Position numbers and translations under genes: made by a program | Assembly (NCBI RefSeq): GCF_900143525.1 | Contig: NZ_FREZ01000001.1 | Span: 124,001-188,000 of the forward strand | From: Ruegeria sp. Alg231-54 | GTDB lineage: Bacteria; Pseudomonadota; Alphaproteobacteria; Rhodobacterales; Rhodobacteraceae | Length of the DNA: 64,000 nt | Direction of reading: 5' to 3' | The notes under the pieces: generated by a model | Seen by the model: the letters and a program-made list of their open reading frames with translations, nothing else | Told to the model about the DNA's origin: nothing | Database searches by the model: none | In this document: positions 1-9,297 of the stretch, piece after piece | Position numbering within the stretch: position 1 is the stretch's first letter | Layout of the letters: the number at the start of each line of letters is the position of its first letter

Positions 1-235
1 TCTCTTGCGCCACTTCCTCGGACACCGCGCCATGAGTTTCCAGCGTTTCGGGCTGCACACCCAGCATCTGCTGCTTGGCTTCATTGGTGTAGGTGACAAA
101 CCCGCGATCCACCACGGCCGAGCTGCCTGGAATATCCGTCAGTGCGGCAGCGACCATGCCGCCGGTGCAGCTTTCGGCTGTCGCGATCATCACGCCTTGC
201 GACTTGGCGCGGTCAAGCAAAGCGGCGACATTCAT
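1..235 (-). CDS. CinA C-terminal domain / nicotinamide-nucleotide amidohydrolase family protein (3' part missing)
   Basis: The first 78 residues are present and the rest lies beyond the left edge. The protein starts [14 protein letters not shown] and carries [12 protein letters not shown] at about residues 20-31, followed by a [17 protein letters not shown] stretch. This is the hallmark of the CinA C-terminal (PncC-type) domain, which in characterised members deamidates nicotinamide mononucleotide to recycle pyridine nucleotides in the cytoplasm. Its ATG overlaps the TGA of pgpA in an ATGA junction at 232-235, so it is translationally coupled as the last visible gene of ispDF-pgpA-cinA. There is no N-terminal molybdopterin-binding domain, so this is the short stand-alone form. 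Confidence 0.85.
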   Translation of the reverse strand, partial: MNVAALLDRAKSQGVMIATAESCTGGMVAAALTDIPGSSAVVDRGFVTYTNEAKQQMLGVQPETLETHGAVSEEVAQE

Positions 236-729
236 AGGCCCAGAACACCGTGTGAGATGCCGGCGAGAACCAGAACGCCGATCCCGGCAAAGACGCCGGC
301 GATCACATCGTCCAGCATCACACCCATCGCGTCACCTTTGCGGTCAGCCCAACCCACCGGGCCGAGTTTCGTGATGTCGAACAGGCGAAACAGAAGGAAA
401 CCTGCGATCCAGCCGGGCCAAAGGGCTGTGATATCAATTCCATGCGCCCAAGATGGGTAGGAAATGGCCCAAAGCGCGATGAACTGCCCGGCTACTTCGT
501 CGATGACGATTTCGGACGGGTCGTGATCTTCCTGCCCAGCAGTCATGACTTTGGTTGCCCACAGGCCACCGACAAAAACGGCCACAGTGGCGAGTACCAG
601 CAAGGGAAAACCGCCCAGCGTATGCAGAACCCAGGCCAGGGGCAGGGCGGCCAGAGATCCCCATGTTCCGGGTGCCGGGCGCAGATATCCGACGCCGCAA
701 ACCGTCCCGATCAATCGCGCGGCGTTCAT
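232..729 (-). CDS. pgpA: Phosphatidylglycerophosphatase A
   Basis: A membrane enzyme of 165 residues that removes the phosphate from phosphatidylglycerophosphate to make phosphatidylglycerol. Family signatures visible are [14 protein letters not shown] near residues 17-30, IVIDEVAGQ in the middle, and [17 protein letters not shown] followed by [10 protein letters not shown] near the C-terminus, with hydrophobic helices between them. The acidic pairs in IVIDE and LDDV are the expected metal/catalytic positions. I start it at ATG 729 (MNAARLIG), which overlaps the ispDF stop as ATGA; the frame stays open further upstream but only as a shadow of ispDF. Length matches the family. Confidence 0.92.
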   Translation of the reverse strand: MNAARLIGTVCGVGYLRPAPGTWGSLAALPLAWVLHTLGGFPLLVLATVAVFVGGLWATKVMTAGQEDHDPSEIVIDEVAGQFIALWAISYPSWAHGIDITALWPGWIAGFLLFRLFDITKLGPVGWADRKGDAMGVMLDDVIAGVFAGIGVLVLAGISHGVLGL

Positions 730-1856
730 GACTTCACCAGGCAAGCTGTGGCCAGCGAGGCGATGCCTTCGCTTCGCCCGGTAAAACCAAGGCGTTCGGA
801 CGTGGTCGCCTTGACCGAAACCTGATCGACGCGCAACCCCATGATGCGCGCCATTTCTGCACGCATCGCGGGTGCGTGCGGACCGATCTTGGGGTATTCG
901 CAGACCAGCGTGCAATCGACATTTGAGATGCTGTAACCCATCTGGACCGACAACTCGACCGCGTGGTGCAGGAATATCTCGCTTGCGGCGCCCTTCCATT
1001 GCGGGTCCGTGGGCGGAAAGTGCTGGCCAATATCGCCCTGCGCCAGCGCGCCATAGATTGCATCAGTAACCGCATGCATGCCGACATCCGCATCCGAATG
1101 GCCCTGCAGCCCCCGGTCATGCGGAATCTTAACCCCGCACAGGATTACGTGATCTCCGTCACCGAACCGATGCACGTCGTATCCGTTGCCCAGCCTTACA
1201 TCCATTTCTTTTCCCAATATGCGTTCCGCCCGGGCAAAATCCTCGGGTCCTGTGATTTTGATGTTATCGGCATCGCCTGGCACGATCACCACGTTCATGC
1301 CAGCGGCGCGGGCGACCTCGACATCGTCCGCCGCGCCGCCAGAATGGGCCGCGTGCGCCGCGACAATCGCGTCATAGCGAAAACCCTGTGGGGTCTGCGC
1401 CGCAAATAAACCCGTCCGGTCCTGCGTTCCGGTCACTACGGCTTCGTTACCGGTCCAAAGCGCATCTGTGACGGCCAGACCGGGTGCTGCAGCCTCATGC
1501 TTGGTCAGGGTGTTTAGGACGTCTGTAATAGTCTGGCTGCTTACGCAGGGGCGGGCGACATCGTGAATCAGGACATGTTCGATCCCCAGCCCATCCAATG
1601 CATCCAGCCCGTTCCGCACTGACCCGGCGCGATCGCTGCCACCTTTTGCTAGCAGCAGATCAGAGCCTAAAAACTCGTCCCAGGCGGTCTGATCATCCAC
1701 GGACAGCACCAGAACAATATGGTCGACCTGATGGCGAAACCGGTCGATGGTCCAGTCCGCAACCCGACGCCCGGCCAATGGTCGCCATTGCTTGGGGATG
1801 CCGCCTCCGGCGCGCAACCCGCGTCCTGCGGCGACGATGATGGCGGCGGTGGTCAT
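726..1856 (-). CDS. ispDF: Bifunctional IspD/IspF enzyme of the MEP isoprenoid pathway
   Basis: A fused cytoplasmic enzyme of 376 residues. The N-terminal half (about 1-215) is 2-C-methyl-D-erythritol 4-phosphate cytidylyltransferase, shown by [10 protein letters not shown] and IPKQW near the start and the HDVARP motif. The C-terminal half (from about 217, [12 protein letters not shown]) is 2-C-methyl-D-erythritol 2,4-cyclodiphosphate synthase, with the metal-binding DVH and HSDADV motifs and the signature [19 protein letters not shown]. The fusion is common in alphaproteobacteria and joins two non-consecutive steps of the pathway. It heads the ispDF-pgpA-cinA operon. An upstream region of about 180 bases separates it from the divergent dusB-ntr operon. 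Confidence 0.95.
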   Translation of the reverse strand: MTTAAIIVAAGRGLRAGGGIPKQWRPLAGRRVADWTIDRFRHQVDHIVLVLSVDDQTAWDEFLGSDLLLAKGGSDRAGSVRNGLDALDGLGIEHVLIHDVARPCVSSQTITDVLNTLTKHEAAAPGLAVTDALWTGNEAVVTGTQDRTGLFAAQTPQGFRYDAIVAAHAAHSGGAADDVEVARAAGMNVVIVPGDADNIKITGPEDFARAERILGKEMDVRLGNGYDVHRFGDGDHVILCGVKIPHDRGLQGHSDADVGMHAVTDAIYGALAQGDIGQHFPPTDPQWKGAASEIFLHHAVELSVQMGYSISNVDCTLVCEYPKIGPHAPAMRAEMARIMGLRVDQVSVKATTSERLGFTGRSEGIASLATACLVKS

Positions 1857-2040
1857 TGGGCGAATTCTCCGATGATTTGTGCGCAGTGTTTAAGCTGCGG
1901 TGAATGTAGAGGCAATCACCCGCGTCAAGTTGCTTAAAAAATAGGCAAGTGGTGATTTTGCAAGCTTGTTTCCTGCCGTTTTGTTGTTCATATGCGCGGA
2001 ATTCGATATCTAAGTCGCAACTGCCCAAGGATTAAGCACG
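1857..2040. promoter_or_regulatory. Divergent intergenic region between ispDF and dusB-ntrBC
   Basis: These 184 bases must hold the promoters for the minus-strand ispDF operon and the plus-strand dusB-ntrBC operon. I could not pick a convincing -35/-10 pair for either. An AAGG stretch at 2027-2030 precedes the TTG start of dusB. Confidence 0.4.
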
Positions 2041-3024
2041 TTGACCCTGCACCTCGCCGACAAAACCTTATATCCGCCGGTCATGCTGGCCCCGATGGCC
2101 GGGATCACCGATCGACCGTTCCGCGATCTGGTGATGCGCTTTGGCGCGGGCATGGTCGTCAGCGAAATGGTCGCTAGTCAGGAAATGGTGCAGGCCAAAC
2201 CGGGCGTGCGGGAACGGGCCGAGCTGTCTGCTGACGTTGAAAACACCGCTGTTCAACTGGCCGGGCGTGAGGCGCATTGGATGGCCGAGGCTGCGCGTCA
2301 GGTGGCCGATCGTGGCGCGCGGGTGATCGACATCAATATGGGCTGCCCGGCAAAGAAGGTGACGAATGGCTATTCCGGTTCGGCGCTGCTTAAGACGCCG
2401 GATCACGCGCTGACACTGATTGAGGCCGTGGTCGAGGCCGTCGAAATTCCGGTCACTCTGAAAACCCGTCTGGGTTGGGATGACAACCTGCTGAACGCGC
2501 CGGACGTGGCGCGCCGGGCGCAAGGTGCAGGCATCCAACTGGTCACAATCCACGGGCGTACGCGGTGCCAGTTCTACAAGGGGCGCGCGGACTGGCAAGC
2601 GATCCGAGCGGTGAAAGAGTCGGTGTCGATCCCCGTCATCGCGAACGGGGATATCGTAGATACTGATGCAGCGCGCACGGCTTTGGACCAGTCAGGCGCT
2701 GATGGCGTCATGGTTGGGCGTGGGGCGCAGGGTAAGCCATGGCTGCTCGCCCAGATGTGCCATGATTTATATGGCGCACAAGCGCCGGTCATCCCCGCCA
2801 ATGGCGACCTGATCGACATGGTGCGCGGTCATTATGAGGCGATGTTGGACTTTTACGGCACCGATCTGGGGCTGCGCGTGGCACGTAAACATCTTGGCTG
2901 GTACATGGATGAGGCCGCGACCCCGGCAACCTTGCGACGTGCGGTTTTGACCTCGCGGGATACCGCCGAAGTGCTGCGTCTGTTGGGCGATGCCCTGCAC
3001 GGCGACGCAGAGGCAGCAGCATGA
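2041..3024 (+). CDS. dusB: tRNA-dihydrouridine synthase DusB (NifR3)
   Basis: A flavoenzyme of 327 residues that reduces uridine to dihydrouridine in the D-loop of tRNAs. Visible signatures are the FMN-binding MLAPMAGITDRPFR (about 15-28), the catalytic cysteine in INMGCPAKKV (C102), TLKTRLGWDD and the GVMVGRGAQGKPW phosphate-binding region. The start is a TTG at 2041 with AAGG about ten bases upstream; no ATG closer to the N-terminus keeps the conserved MLAPMAG region intact. Its last bases overlap the ntrB start in an ATGA junction. This nifR3-ntrB-ntrC order is characteristic of Rhodobacteraceae, where the gene was first named nifR3. Confidence 0.95.
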   Translation: MTLHLADKTLYPPVMLAPMAGITDRPFRDLVMRFGAGMVVSEMVASQEMVQAKPGVRERAELSADVENTAVQLAGREAHWMAEAARQVADRGARVIDINMGCPAKKVTNGYSGSALLKTPDHALTLIEAVVEAVEIPVTLKTRLGWDDNLLNAPDVARRAQGAGIQLVTIHGRTRCQFYKGRADWQAIRAVKESVSIPVIANGDIVDTDAARTALDQSGADGVMVGRGAQGKPWLLAQMCHDLYGAQAPVIPANGDLIDMVRGHYEAMLDFYGTDLGLRVARKHLGWYMDEAATPATLRRAVLTSRDTAEVLRLLGDALHGDAEAAA

Positions 3025-4085
3025 CCTCGGACCAGAACATCTGGGCGTCGCTGCCGGTTCCGGCCTTCATCATTGATGCCGATGACCGGATCACCGATGT
3101 GAATTCCGCCGGAGAGGGGTTCCTGAACGCCTCCCGCAACGCAGTTATCGGTCACCCGGTCTGGGACCAGATCGCCGTGGATGCCCCACTGGAAGAAGCG
3201 TTTTTGCGTGCGCGCCAACAGGGCACACCGCTTTTCGTGAATGATGTCGATGTGGGGTCAGGTAATCGGGCGCCGCTGCAATGTGCTTTGCAGATTGCGC
3301 CGCTGCTTGGGCATCCGGGGTCAATGATCATGACCATGTCCCCACGCGAACTGGCGGGGCGGATGACGCGGGGCAACACGGTAAAATCTGCTGCGCAATC
3401 GGCGATTGGCATGGCCGAAATGCTGGCGCATGAAATCAAGAACCCGTTGGCGGGGATCACCGGTGCCGCGCAGCTTCTAAGCATGAATATCAGTCAACAA
3501 GACCTTGAACTTACAGATCTTATCGTTGCTGAAAGCCGGCGAATAGTGAAGCTGTTAGAGCAGGTCGAGCAATTTGGGAACCTGACCCAGCCAGATTTCA
3601 AACCAGTCAATATCCATGACGTTCTGGACCGTGCGCGGCGCTCAGCGCTGTTGGGTTTTGGCGCGCATATGACGATTTTTGAAGATTACGACCCCTCGTT
3701 GCCGCTGGCCTATGGTGACCCAGATCAACTTTTGCAGGTGGTGTTGAACCTGCTCAAAAATGCATCCGAGGCGTCCCCCAAAGGCGGGACAATCCGCCTG
3801 CGGACGTATTTCGAACATTCCTTCCGCCTGCGCCGCAGCGACGGTTCGGGGCATTCTTTGCCCCTGCAGATCGAAATCATCGACGACGGCCCAGGGCTGC
3901 CGGACAAGATCCGCAGCGACATTTTCGATCCGTTCGTGTCGGGCAGGGAAAACGGCACCGGTCTTGGGCTGGCGCTGGTCAGCAAAATCATCTCGGACCA
4001 CGACGGCTGGATTTTGGCCGAGTCGGTTCCGGGACACACCGTATTCCGCCTGTCCCTCAGACGCGCGCCGCGTGACGCGACCTGA
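3021..4085 (+). CDS. ntrB: Nitrogen regulation sensor histidine kinase NtrB
   Basis: A soluble two-component kinase of 354 residues that (de)phosphorylates NtrC in response to nitrogen status through PII. Residues about 10-110 form a PAS domain (PAFIIDADDRITDVN). The phospho-acceptor is H137 in MLAHEIKNPLAG. The ATPase domain shows the N box (LLKNASEA), DDGPGLP and the G2 motif NGTGLGLALV near the C-terminus. No transmembrane segment is visible, as expected. It overlaps dusB by four bases and is followed after 38 bases by ntrC. Confidence 0.95.
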   Translation: MTSDQNIWASLPVPAFIIDADDRITDVNSAGEGFLNASRNAVIGHPVWDQIAVDAPLEEAFLRARQQGTPLFVNDVDVGSGNRAPLQCALQIAPLLGHPGSMIMTMSPRELAGRMTRGNTVKSAAQSAIGMAEMLAHEIKNPLAGITGAAQLLSMNISQQDLELTDLIVAESRRIVKLLEQVEQFGNLTQPDFKPVNIHDVLDRARRSALLGFGAHMTIFEDYDPSLPLAYGDPDQLLQVVLNLLKNASEASPKGGTIRLRTYFEHSFRLRRSDGSGHSLPLQIEIIDDGPGLPDKIRSDIFDPFVSGRENGTGLGLALVSKIISDHDGWILAESVPGHTVFRLSLRRAPRDAT

Positions 4086-4123
4086 GATGGACAACCGGGC
4101 AGAGATAGTAAGGAGAGCACCTG

Positions 4124-5491
4124 ATGGATGGCACAGTACTGGTCGCAGATGACGATCGCACAATCCGAACCGTACTGACTCAGGCCCTGACGCGGGCCGG
4201 GTGCAAGGTGCATGCGACATCCTCGCTGACCACTCTGATGCGCTGGGTCGGTGAGGGCAAAGGGGATGTTGTAATCTCGGACGTCGTCATGCCGGATGGC
4301 AACGGGCTCGAGATGTTGCCCAAGATCGCGCAGGACCGTCCGGGTTTGCCGGTCATCGTGATTTCGGCGCAGAACACGATCATGACCGCCATTCAGGCGG
4401 CCGAGGCGGACGCATATGACTATCTCCCCAAACCCTTTGACCTGCCGGACCTGATGAAGCGGACCGCACGGGCCTTGGAGCAAAAACAACGTGTGCAGGC
4501 GGAGGCGGTTACGCCCGTTGATGATCGCCCCGAGGAACTGCCGCTGGTTGGGCGCACTCCGGGGATGCAGGCGCTGTACCGCCTAGTGGCACGTGTGATG
4601 AATACCGATCTTTCAGTCATGATTTCCGGTGAAAGTGGCACTGGCAAGTCATTGATAGCGCGGGCTATTCATGATTTCTCGGACCGGCGCACGCTGCCCT
4701 TCGTCACTGCGACCGCCGGTGATCTGCGTGACCTAGAGGGACCTGCGCGCATTATGGCCAGGGTGCGGGGTGGCACCCTGTTAATTGATGAGATCGCTGA
4801 TATCGAAGATGAGGTCCAGGCACGTATTGTCCGGATGATGGACACGCCCGGCGATCATCTTCCGCGTTTCATGGCGACCAGCCAATCGGATCTGACCGAA
4901 GCGATGGAAAGCGGGCGTGTGCGTCAGGATCTGTATTATCGACTGTGCGGTGCGACGATCCATGTGCCTGCGCTGCGCGAGCGGGTGGATGATATCACCC
5001 TGCTGGTTGATCACTTCCTTGCCCGCGAGGAACGGGAACATGGCACAAATCGCTGGCTCAGCCCCGAGGCGGTAGAGCTGGTGCGTCGGTATTCCTGGCC
5101 CGGTAATGTGCGACAGCTGGAAAACGCGATCCGACGTTTAAGCCTGACCAGCCGGGCAGAAGAAATATCGAAAGCCGAGGTTGAGATGGTTTTGGGCAGT
5201 CAGCCCGAAGCGGAACCGATTCTTGGTGACGGCGAAAGGGAGAAACTCTCGGCCTCCGTGGCCCGTCATTTGCGTCGCTATTTCGATCTGCACGGCAATT
5301 TGTTGCCACCTCCGGGCCTGTATCAGCGCATCCTACGCGAGGTTGAGGGCCCCTTGATCGAGCAGGCACTGGACGCAACCGGCGGAAATCAGGCGAAATG
5401 TGCGGATTTGCTGGGGATCAACAGAAATACGCTGCGCAAAAAAATCACCGATCTCGATATTCAGGTGACACGCCGACGCAAACTGATGTAA
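4124..5491 (+). CDS. ntrC: Nitrogen regulation response regulator NtrC (Rhodobacter type, without GAFTGA)
   Basis: A transcription factor of 455 residues. Receiver domain 1-120 with phospho-acceptor D53 ([10 protein letters not shown]) and K103 (LPKPFD). AAA+ domain about 140-370 with Walker A GESGTGKS (169-176) and Walker [10 protein letters not shown] (218-226). The C-terminal Fis-type helix-turn-helix is [20 protein letters not shown]. Between Walker A and Walker B the protein is shortened and no GAFTGA loop can be seen. That loop contacts sigma-54; its absence matches Rhodobacter capsulatus NtrC, which activates the sigma-70 polymerase. A good ribosome-binding site (AAGGAGAG) lies just upstream of the ATG. 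Confidence 0.95.
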   Translation: MDGTVLVADDDRTIRTVLTQALTRAGCKVHATSSLTTLMRWVGEGKGDVVISDVVMPDGNGLEMLPKIAQDRPGLPVIVISAQNTIMTAIQAAEADAYDYLPKPFDLPDLMKRTARALEQKQRVQAEAVTPVDDRPEELPLVGRTPGMQALYRLVARVMNTDLSVMISGESGTGKSLIARAIHDFSDRRTLPFVTATAGDLRDLEGPARIMARVRGGTLLIDEIADIEDEVQARIVRMMDTPGDHLPRFMATSQSDLTEAMESGRVRQDLYYRLCGATIHVPALRERVDDITLLVDHFLAREEREHGTNRWLSPEAVELVRRYSWPGNVRQLENAIRRLSLTSRAEEISKAEVEMVLGSQPEAEPILGDGEREKLSASVARHLRRYFDLHGNLLPPPGLYQRILREVEGPLIEQALDATGGNQAKCADLLGINRNTLRKKITDLDIQVTRRRKLM

Positions 5492-5590
5492 TATCGCCAC
5501 ACAAAGCGTGGCATCCGGGTACAAGCCCGGCAACGACCACGAGATATGGCGGTACGCCGCGTAAGCGGCACATCAGGATGAGGGCAGACG

Positions 5591-7879
5591 GTGGCAACCC
5601 GAGCACAGAGCGGGCTGATCCTATCGATTGATCGGTGGCGAAAATCCCGAAAGCTGCGCAATTTTAGCACCTTGGGGCTGGTCCTTTTGGGGCCGCTTCT
5701 GGCGTTGGCCACATATCTGGTCATCGGTCCGTTTGATTTGGGTTCGGCAGCGCCCACGCTGCGGCTGATTCTGCTGGCGGATCTGGTTTATGTGCTGGTC
5801 GTTGCAGCACTTGTTCTGGGGCAGGTGTTCAGCCTGATCGCTGCACGCCGGGCAAAATCTGCCGGGTCTCGTCTGCACCTGCGGCTGATCGGTGCGTTCA
5901 CCTTGCTGGCCCTAGTGCCGACAGTGACCGTCGCGATCTTTGCCGGCCTTACGGTGAATATCGGACTTGAGGGATGGTTTTCGGATCGGGTCCGTCAGGT
6001 TGTAGGATCATCCCTGTCGGCGGCCGAGGCCTATGAGCTTGAACACCGCAGCGGCCTGACACAGGACGCTATCGTTCTTTCTCGATTCCTCGACAATGCG
6101 CGAACGCTGGACTTCTACATCTCGGACGCAGAATTGCGCGAGGTTCTGGCACAAGGACAATCGCAGATTCAGCGGGGCTTGCGCGAGGCCTATGTCATTG
6201 ATGGCAGTGGAGAAATAAAATCCCGTGGCGACCGATCCTACTTGTTCAACTATGAACCACCGACACCGGAGCAGATGGTTGAAGCAACCGACAGCGGCCT
6301 TCTGATCATTGCCGATTGGCAAAACAACGAGTTCCGCGCGCTGGCGCCGTTGCAGGCGTATCTGGACCGGTATCTCTATGTTAGCCGAGAGGTGGATGGC
6401 GAACTGCTGAAATTGCTGGATGACACCAAGGAAACGGTTCAGTTCTACCAACAGCTTGAAAGTGAAAGGGGCCGGGTTCTTTTCGAATTCGGGCTCCTGT
6501 ACTTGGGCTTTGCGGTCATCCTGATCCTTGCCGCGATGTCGTTGGGGATGTGGTTCGCTGAACGCCTGTCGCGCCCGGTTGGCCGTCTGACTACAGCTGC
6601 ACAAAGGGTCGGCGCCGGGGATCTGAGCGTTCAGGTCATCGAAGAGGCCAGCGATGACGAAATCGCCATGTTAGGTCGTTATTTCAATCAGATGACGCGG
6701 CAACTTAAAGGGCAGCGTGACACGTTATTGGAAAATACGCGTCAGATCGAACGCCGCCGCCGCCTGTTCGATTCGGTGCTTAGTTCGGTGACGTCCGGTG
6801 TAGTCGGCGTCGATTCGGATGGATGTGTCACATTCGTAAATCGCTCGGCCGAGCGTCTTCTGGACTGGTCGCGCGGTGAAGAACAATTGGCTATCGGCAT
6901 CGCGGTCCCCGAATTCCTTCCCTTATTCGAAAATCTGAAAGGCAGCGGTCAAGAGGCCGTGCAGGGTGAGGTTAAGGTCACGCGCAAGGGGCGGTTGGAA
7001 AACTTACTGGTGCGAATGGCGATCCGGCGCGGCGAGGATGGAGGGCTGGAGGGCTACGTGGTGGCCTTCGATGATGTGACCGATCTGGTCAGTGCACAGC
7101 GTATGGCGGCCTGGGGCGATGTGGCCCGCCGTATTGCCCATGAGATCAAGAACCCGCTGACGCCCATCCAGCTCAGCGCGGAACGGATCAAGCGCAAATT
7201 CTCGCGCAAACTGGACGAAGAGGATTGTGACAGCCTTGTATCCATGACCGATGTGATCGTGCGGCAAACCAACGATCTGCGGCGGATCGTGGACGAATTC
7301 TCAAAATTCGCGCGGATGCCTGAACCCGATCGGCGTGAGGAAGACGTCGTCGGCTTGGTGCGCGAAGCTGTTCTGTTGCAGCAAGCCGGACAGCCGGATG
7401 TGCAGATCGACGCGACCCTACCGGACAAGCCCATCCTGGCGGATGTAGACGCGACGATGTTGAACCAAGCGCTGACGAATTTGATAAAGAACGCGGGCGA
7501 GGCCATTGAAACACTTAAGAAAAAAGACCCGCCAGAAAATTTGAAGCCACAGATCAAAGTGGACATTTCCAACGATGATGCGGGGACGGTCATTACAATA
7601 GCGGACAATGGCATAGGGCTGCCCGAAGATCGGGCGCGGTTGTTTGAACCCTATGTCACTACACGCGACGAGGGCACGGGTCTGGGCCTGCCCATCGTCA
7701 AGAAAATCATAGAAGAACATGGCGGAGCGCTGACCCTGGAAGACGCGCCCGTTTTCGACGGACAGGACCATTTCGGTGCGATGGCCGTGATCCGTTTGCC
7801 GGGGGGCAAAATTTCCCAGACTACAGCGCCACAAAAGCAGGCAATTCATACTAACAAACTGAAAGCAGGCCAAAGATGA
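5591..7879 (+). CDS. ntrY: Membrane sensor histidine kinase NtrY
   Basis: A membrane kinase of 762 residues, partner of NtrX in nitrogen/redox and envelope-related control in alphaproteobacteria. Hydrophobic segments lie at about 28-50, 58-82 and 97-122, then a large periplasmic region and a further segment at about 296-320 followed by HAMP (SRPVGRLTTAAQRVGAGDL). A PAS domain follows (VDSDGCVTFVNRSAERLL). The phospho-acceptor is H517 in ARRIAHEIKNPLTPIQ, and the ATPase domain has LIKNAGEA, DNGIGLP and GTGLGLPIV. The start used is GTG at 5591. The preceding 99 bases contain two short GC hairpins but no clear terminator, so readthrough from ntrC is possible. Its end overlaps ntrX by ATGA. Confidence 0.94.
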   Translation: MATRAQSGLILSIDRWRKSRKLRNFSTLGLVLLGPLLALATYLVIGPFDLGSAAPTLRLILLADLVYVLVVAALVLGQVFSLIAARRAKSAGSRLHLRLIGAFTLLALVPTVTVAIFAGLTVNIGLEGWFSDRVRQVVGSSLSAAEAYELEHRSGLTQDAIVLSRFLDNARTLDFYISDAELREVLAQGQSQIQRGLREAYVIDGSGEIKSRGDRSYLFNYEPPTPEQMVEATDSGLLIIADWQNNEFRALAPLQAYLDRYLYVSREVDGELLKLLDDTKETVQFYQQLESERGRVLFEFGLLYLGFAVILILAAMSLGMWFAERLSRPVGRLTTAAQRVGAGDLSVQVIEEASDDEIAMLGRYFNQMTRQLKGQRDTLLENTRQIERRRRLFDSVLSSVTSGVVGVDSDGCVTFVNRSAERLLDWSRGEEQLAIGIAVPEFLPLFENLKGSGQEAVQGEVKVTRKGRLENLLVRMAIRRGEDGGLEGYVVAFDDVTDLVSAQRMAAWGDVARRIAHEIKNPLTPIQLSAERIKRKFSRKLDEEDCDSLVSMTDVIVRQTNDLRRIVDEFSKFARMPEPDRREEDVVGLVREAVLLQQAGQPDVQIDATLPDKPILADVDATMLNQALTNLIKNAGEAIETLKKKDPPENLKPQIKVDISNDDAGTVITIADNGIGLPEDRARLFEPYVTTRDEGTGLGLPIVKKIIEEHGGALTLEDAPVFDGQDHFGAMAVIRLPGGKISQTTAPQKQAIHTNKLKAGQR

Positions 7880-9285
7880 GCGACATTCTGATCGTAGATG
7901 ACGAACGCGATATTCGCGAACTGGTGTCCGACATTCTGGAGGACGAAGGCTATTCAACCCGGCTGGCGGCAAACTCGGACGAGTGTATGTCGTCGATCAA
8001 TTCCGAGCCACCGGGTCTGTTGATCCTTGATATCTGGCTGAAAGACAGCCGTATGGACGGGATCGATATCCTGAAGTCGGTCAAACGCGACAACCCCGAC
8101 GTGCCGGTGGTGATCATTTCCGGTCACGGCAACATCGAAATTGCTGTGGCCGCCATCAAGCAGGGCGCTTACGATTTTATCGAAAAGCCGTTCAACATTG
8201 ATCAGTTGATGGTCGTGATCCGCCGCGCCATGGAGACCTCGCGCTTGCGCCGCGAGAATGCTTCGCTCAAGCGGCGTGAGGTCACCAACTCGGACATGAT
8301 CGGCAAATCGGCCTCGTTCCGGGCGATGCAGAGCCAGTTGGACAAGGTCACCAAGTCGAACGGCCGTGTGATGTTGAGCGGGCCAGCCGGGTCGGGCAAA
8401 GAGATTGCCGCGCGTTACATCCACGCCCATTCCAACCGCGCAAACGCGCCATTCGTCACCGTTAACTGCGCAGGGATTGAGCCTGAACGCGTCGAAGAGG
8501 TGCTATTCGGGCGCGAGTCAACGGAACGCGGGATCGAATCCGGCTTGCTGGAAGAGGCCCACGGAGGCGTGATCTACTTTGACGAAGTGGCCGACATGCC
8601 CTTAGGGACGCAATCCAAGATTCTGCGGGTTCTGGTCGACCAGCAATTCCAGCGGGTAGGCGGGTCTGACAAGGTGCGAGTGGATCTGAGGGTCATCTCG
8701 TCGACAAATCGCGATCTTGATGCCGAAATCGAAGCTGACCGGTTCCGTGAAGAGCTGTATCACCGCCTGAACGTCGTACCGATCGCCGTGCCATCGATGG
8801 AGGACCGGCGCGAGGATATTCCGGTTCTGGCACAGCATTTCATTGAAATGTGCAACGAATCCCAAGGTTTGCCAATTCGCGAGATCTCGGAAGAGGCGGT
8901 GGCATTGTTGCAGACCATGACCTGGCCCGGCAATGTGCGTCAGCTGAAGAACCTGATCGAGCGCGTCCTGATCCTGGGCGATGGAACAGGTCCAATCGAA
9001 GCCCGCGAATTGCCAACCGAAGAAGAGAAAACCGACGACTCGGGTCGCGTGGTTTTGTCTGGGGCACTGGCAACCCTGCCGCTGCGCGAAGCGCGCGAAG
9101 CGTTCGAGCGCGAATACCTGCTGACCCAGATCAACCGCTTTGGTGGCAATATCAGCCGAACCGCCAGCTTTGTTGGCATGGAGCGCAGCGCGCTGCACCG
9201 TAAGCTCAAATCGCTTGGTGTTGTGACCTCGAACAAATCCGGGGCACGGGTGGCGCAAATCGACGAACCGGAACCGGCGGAGTAA
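7876..9285 (+). CDS. ntrX: Response regulator NtrX, AAA+ type
   Basis: A DNA-binding regulator of 469 residues, cognate to NtrY. Receiver domain 1-120 with D52 (LILDIWLKD) as phospho-acceptor and K in IEKPFN. AAA+ domain about 145-380 with the Walker A variant GPAGSGKE (lysine 175) and Walker B GGVIYFDEVAD. The region where sigma-54 activators carry GAFTGA reads LFGRESTERGIESGLLEEA, so the loop is missing, as is usual for NtrX. The C-terminal Fis-like domain shows GGNISRTASFVGMERSALHRK. The four-base overlap with ntrY indicates coupling. The TAA stop sits in the loop of a GC-rich hairpin. Confidence 0.94.
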   Translation: MSDILIVDDERDIRELVSDILEDEGYSTRLAANSDECMSSINSEPPGLLILDIWLKDSRMDGIDILKSVKRDNPDVPVVIISGHGNIEIAVAAIKQGAYDFIEKPFNIDQLMVVIRRAMETSRLRRENASLKRREVTNSDMIGKSASFRAMQSQLDKVTKSNGRVMLSGPAGSGKEIAARYIHAHSNRANAPFVTVNCAGIEPERVEEVLFGRESTERGIESGLLEEAHGGVIYFDEVADMPLGTQSKILRVLVDQQFQRVGGSDKVRVDLRVISSTNRDLDAEIEADRFREELYHRLNVVPIAVPSMEDRREDIPVLAQHFIEMCNESQGLPIREISEEAVALLQTMTWPGNVRQLKNLIERVLILGDGTGPIEARELPTEEEKTDDSGRVVLSGALATLPLREAREAFEREYLLTQINRFGGNISRTASFVGMERSALHRKLKSLGVVTSNKSGARVAQIDEPEPAE

Positions 9286-9293
9286 TCCGCCGG
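9274..9293 (+). terminator. Hairpin over the ntrX stop codon
   Basis: A perfect 8-bp stem (CCGGCGGA / TCCGCCGG) closes a GTAA tetraloop of the GNRA type, and the ntrX stop codon TAA lies inside it. There is no T tract after the stem, so this is either a Rho-dependent 3' end stabiliser or a weak terminator shared with the convergent lipoprotein gene. Confidence 0.5.
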
Positions 9294-9297
9294 GACA

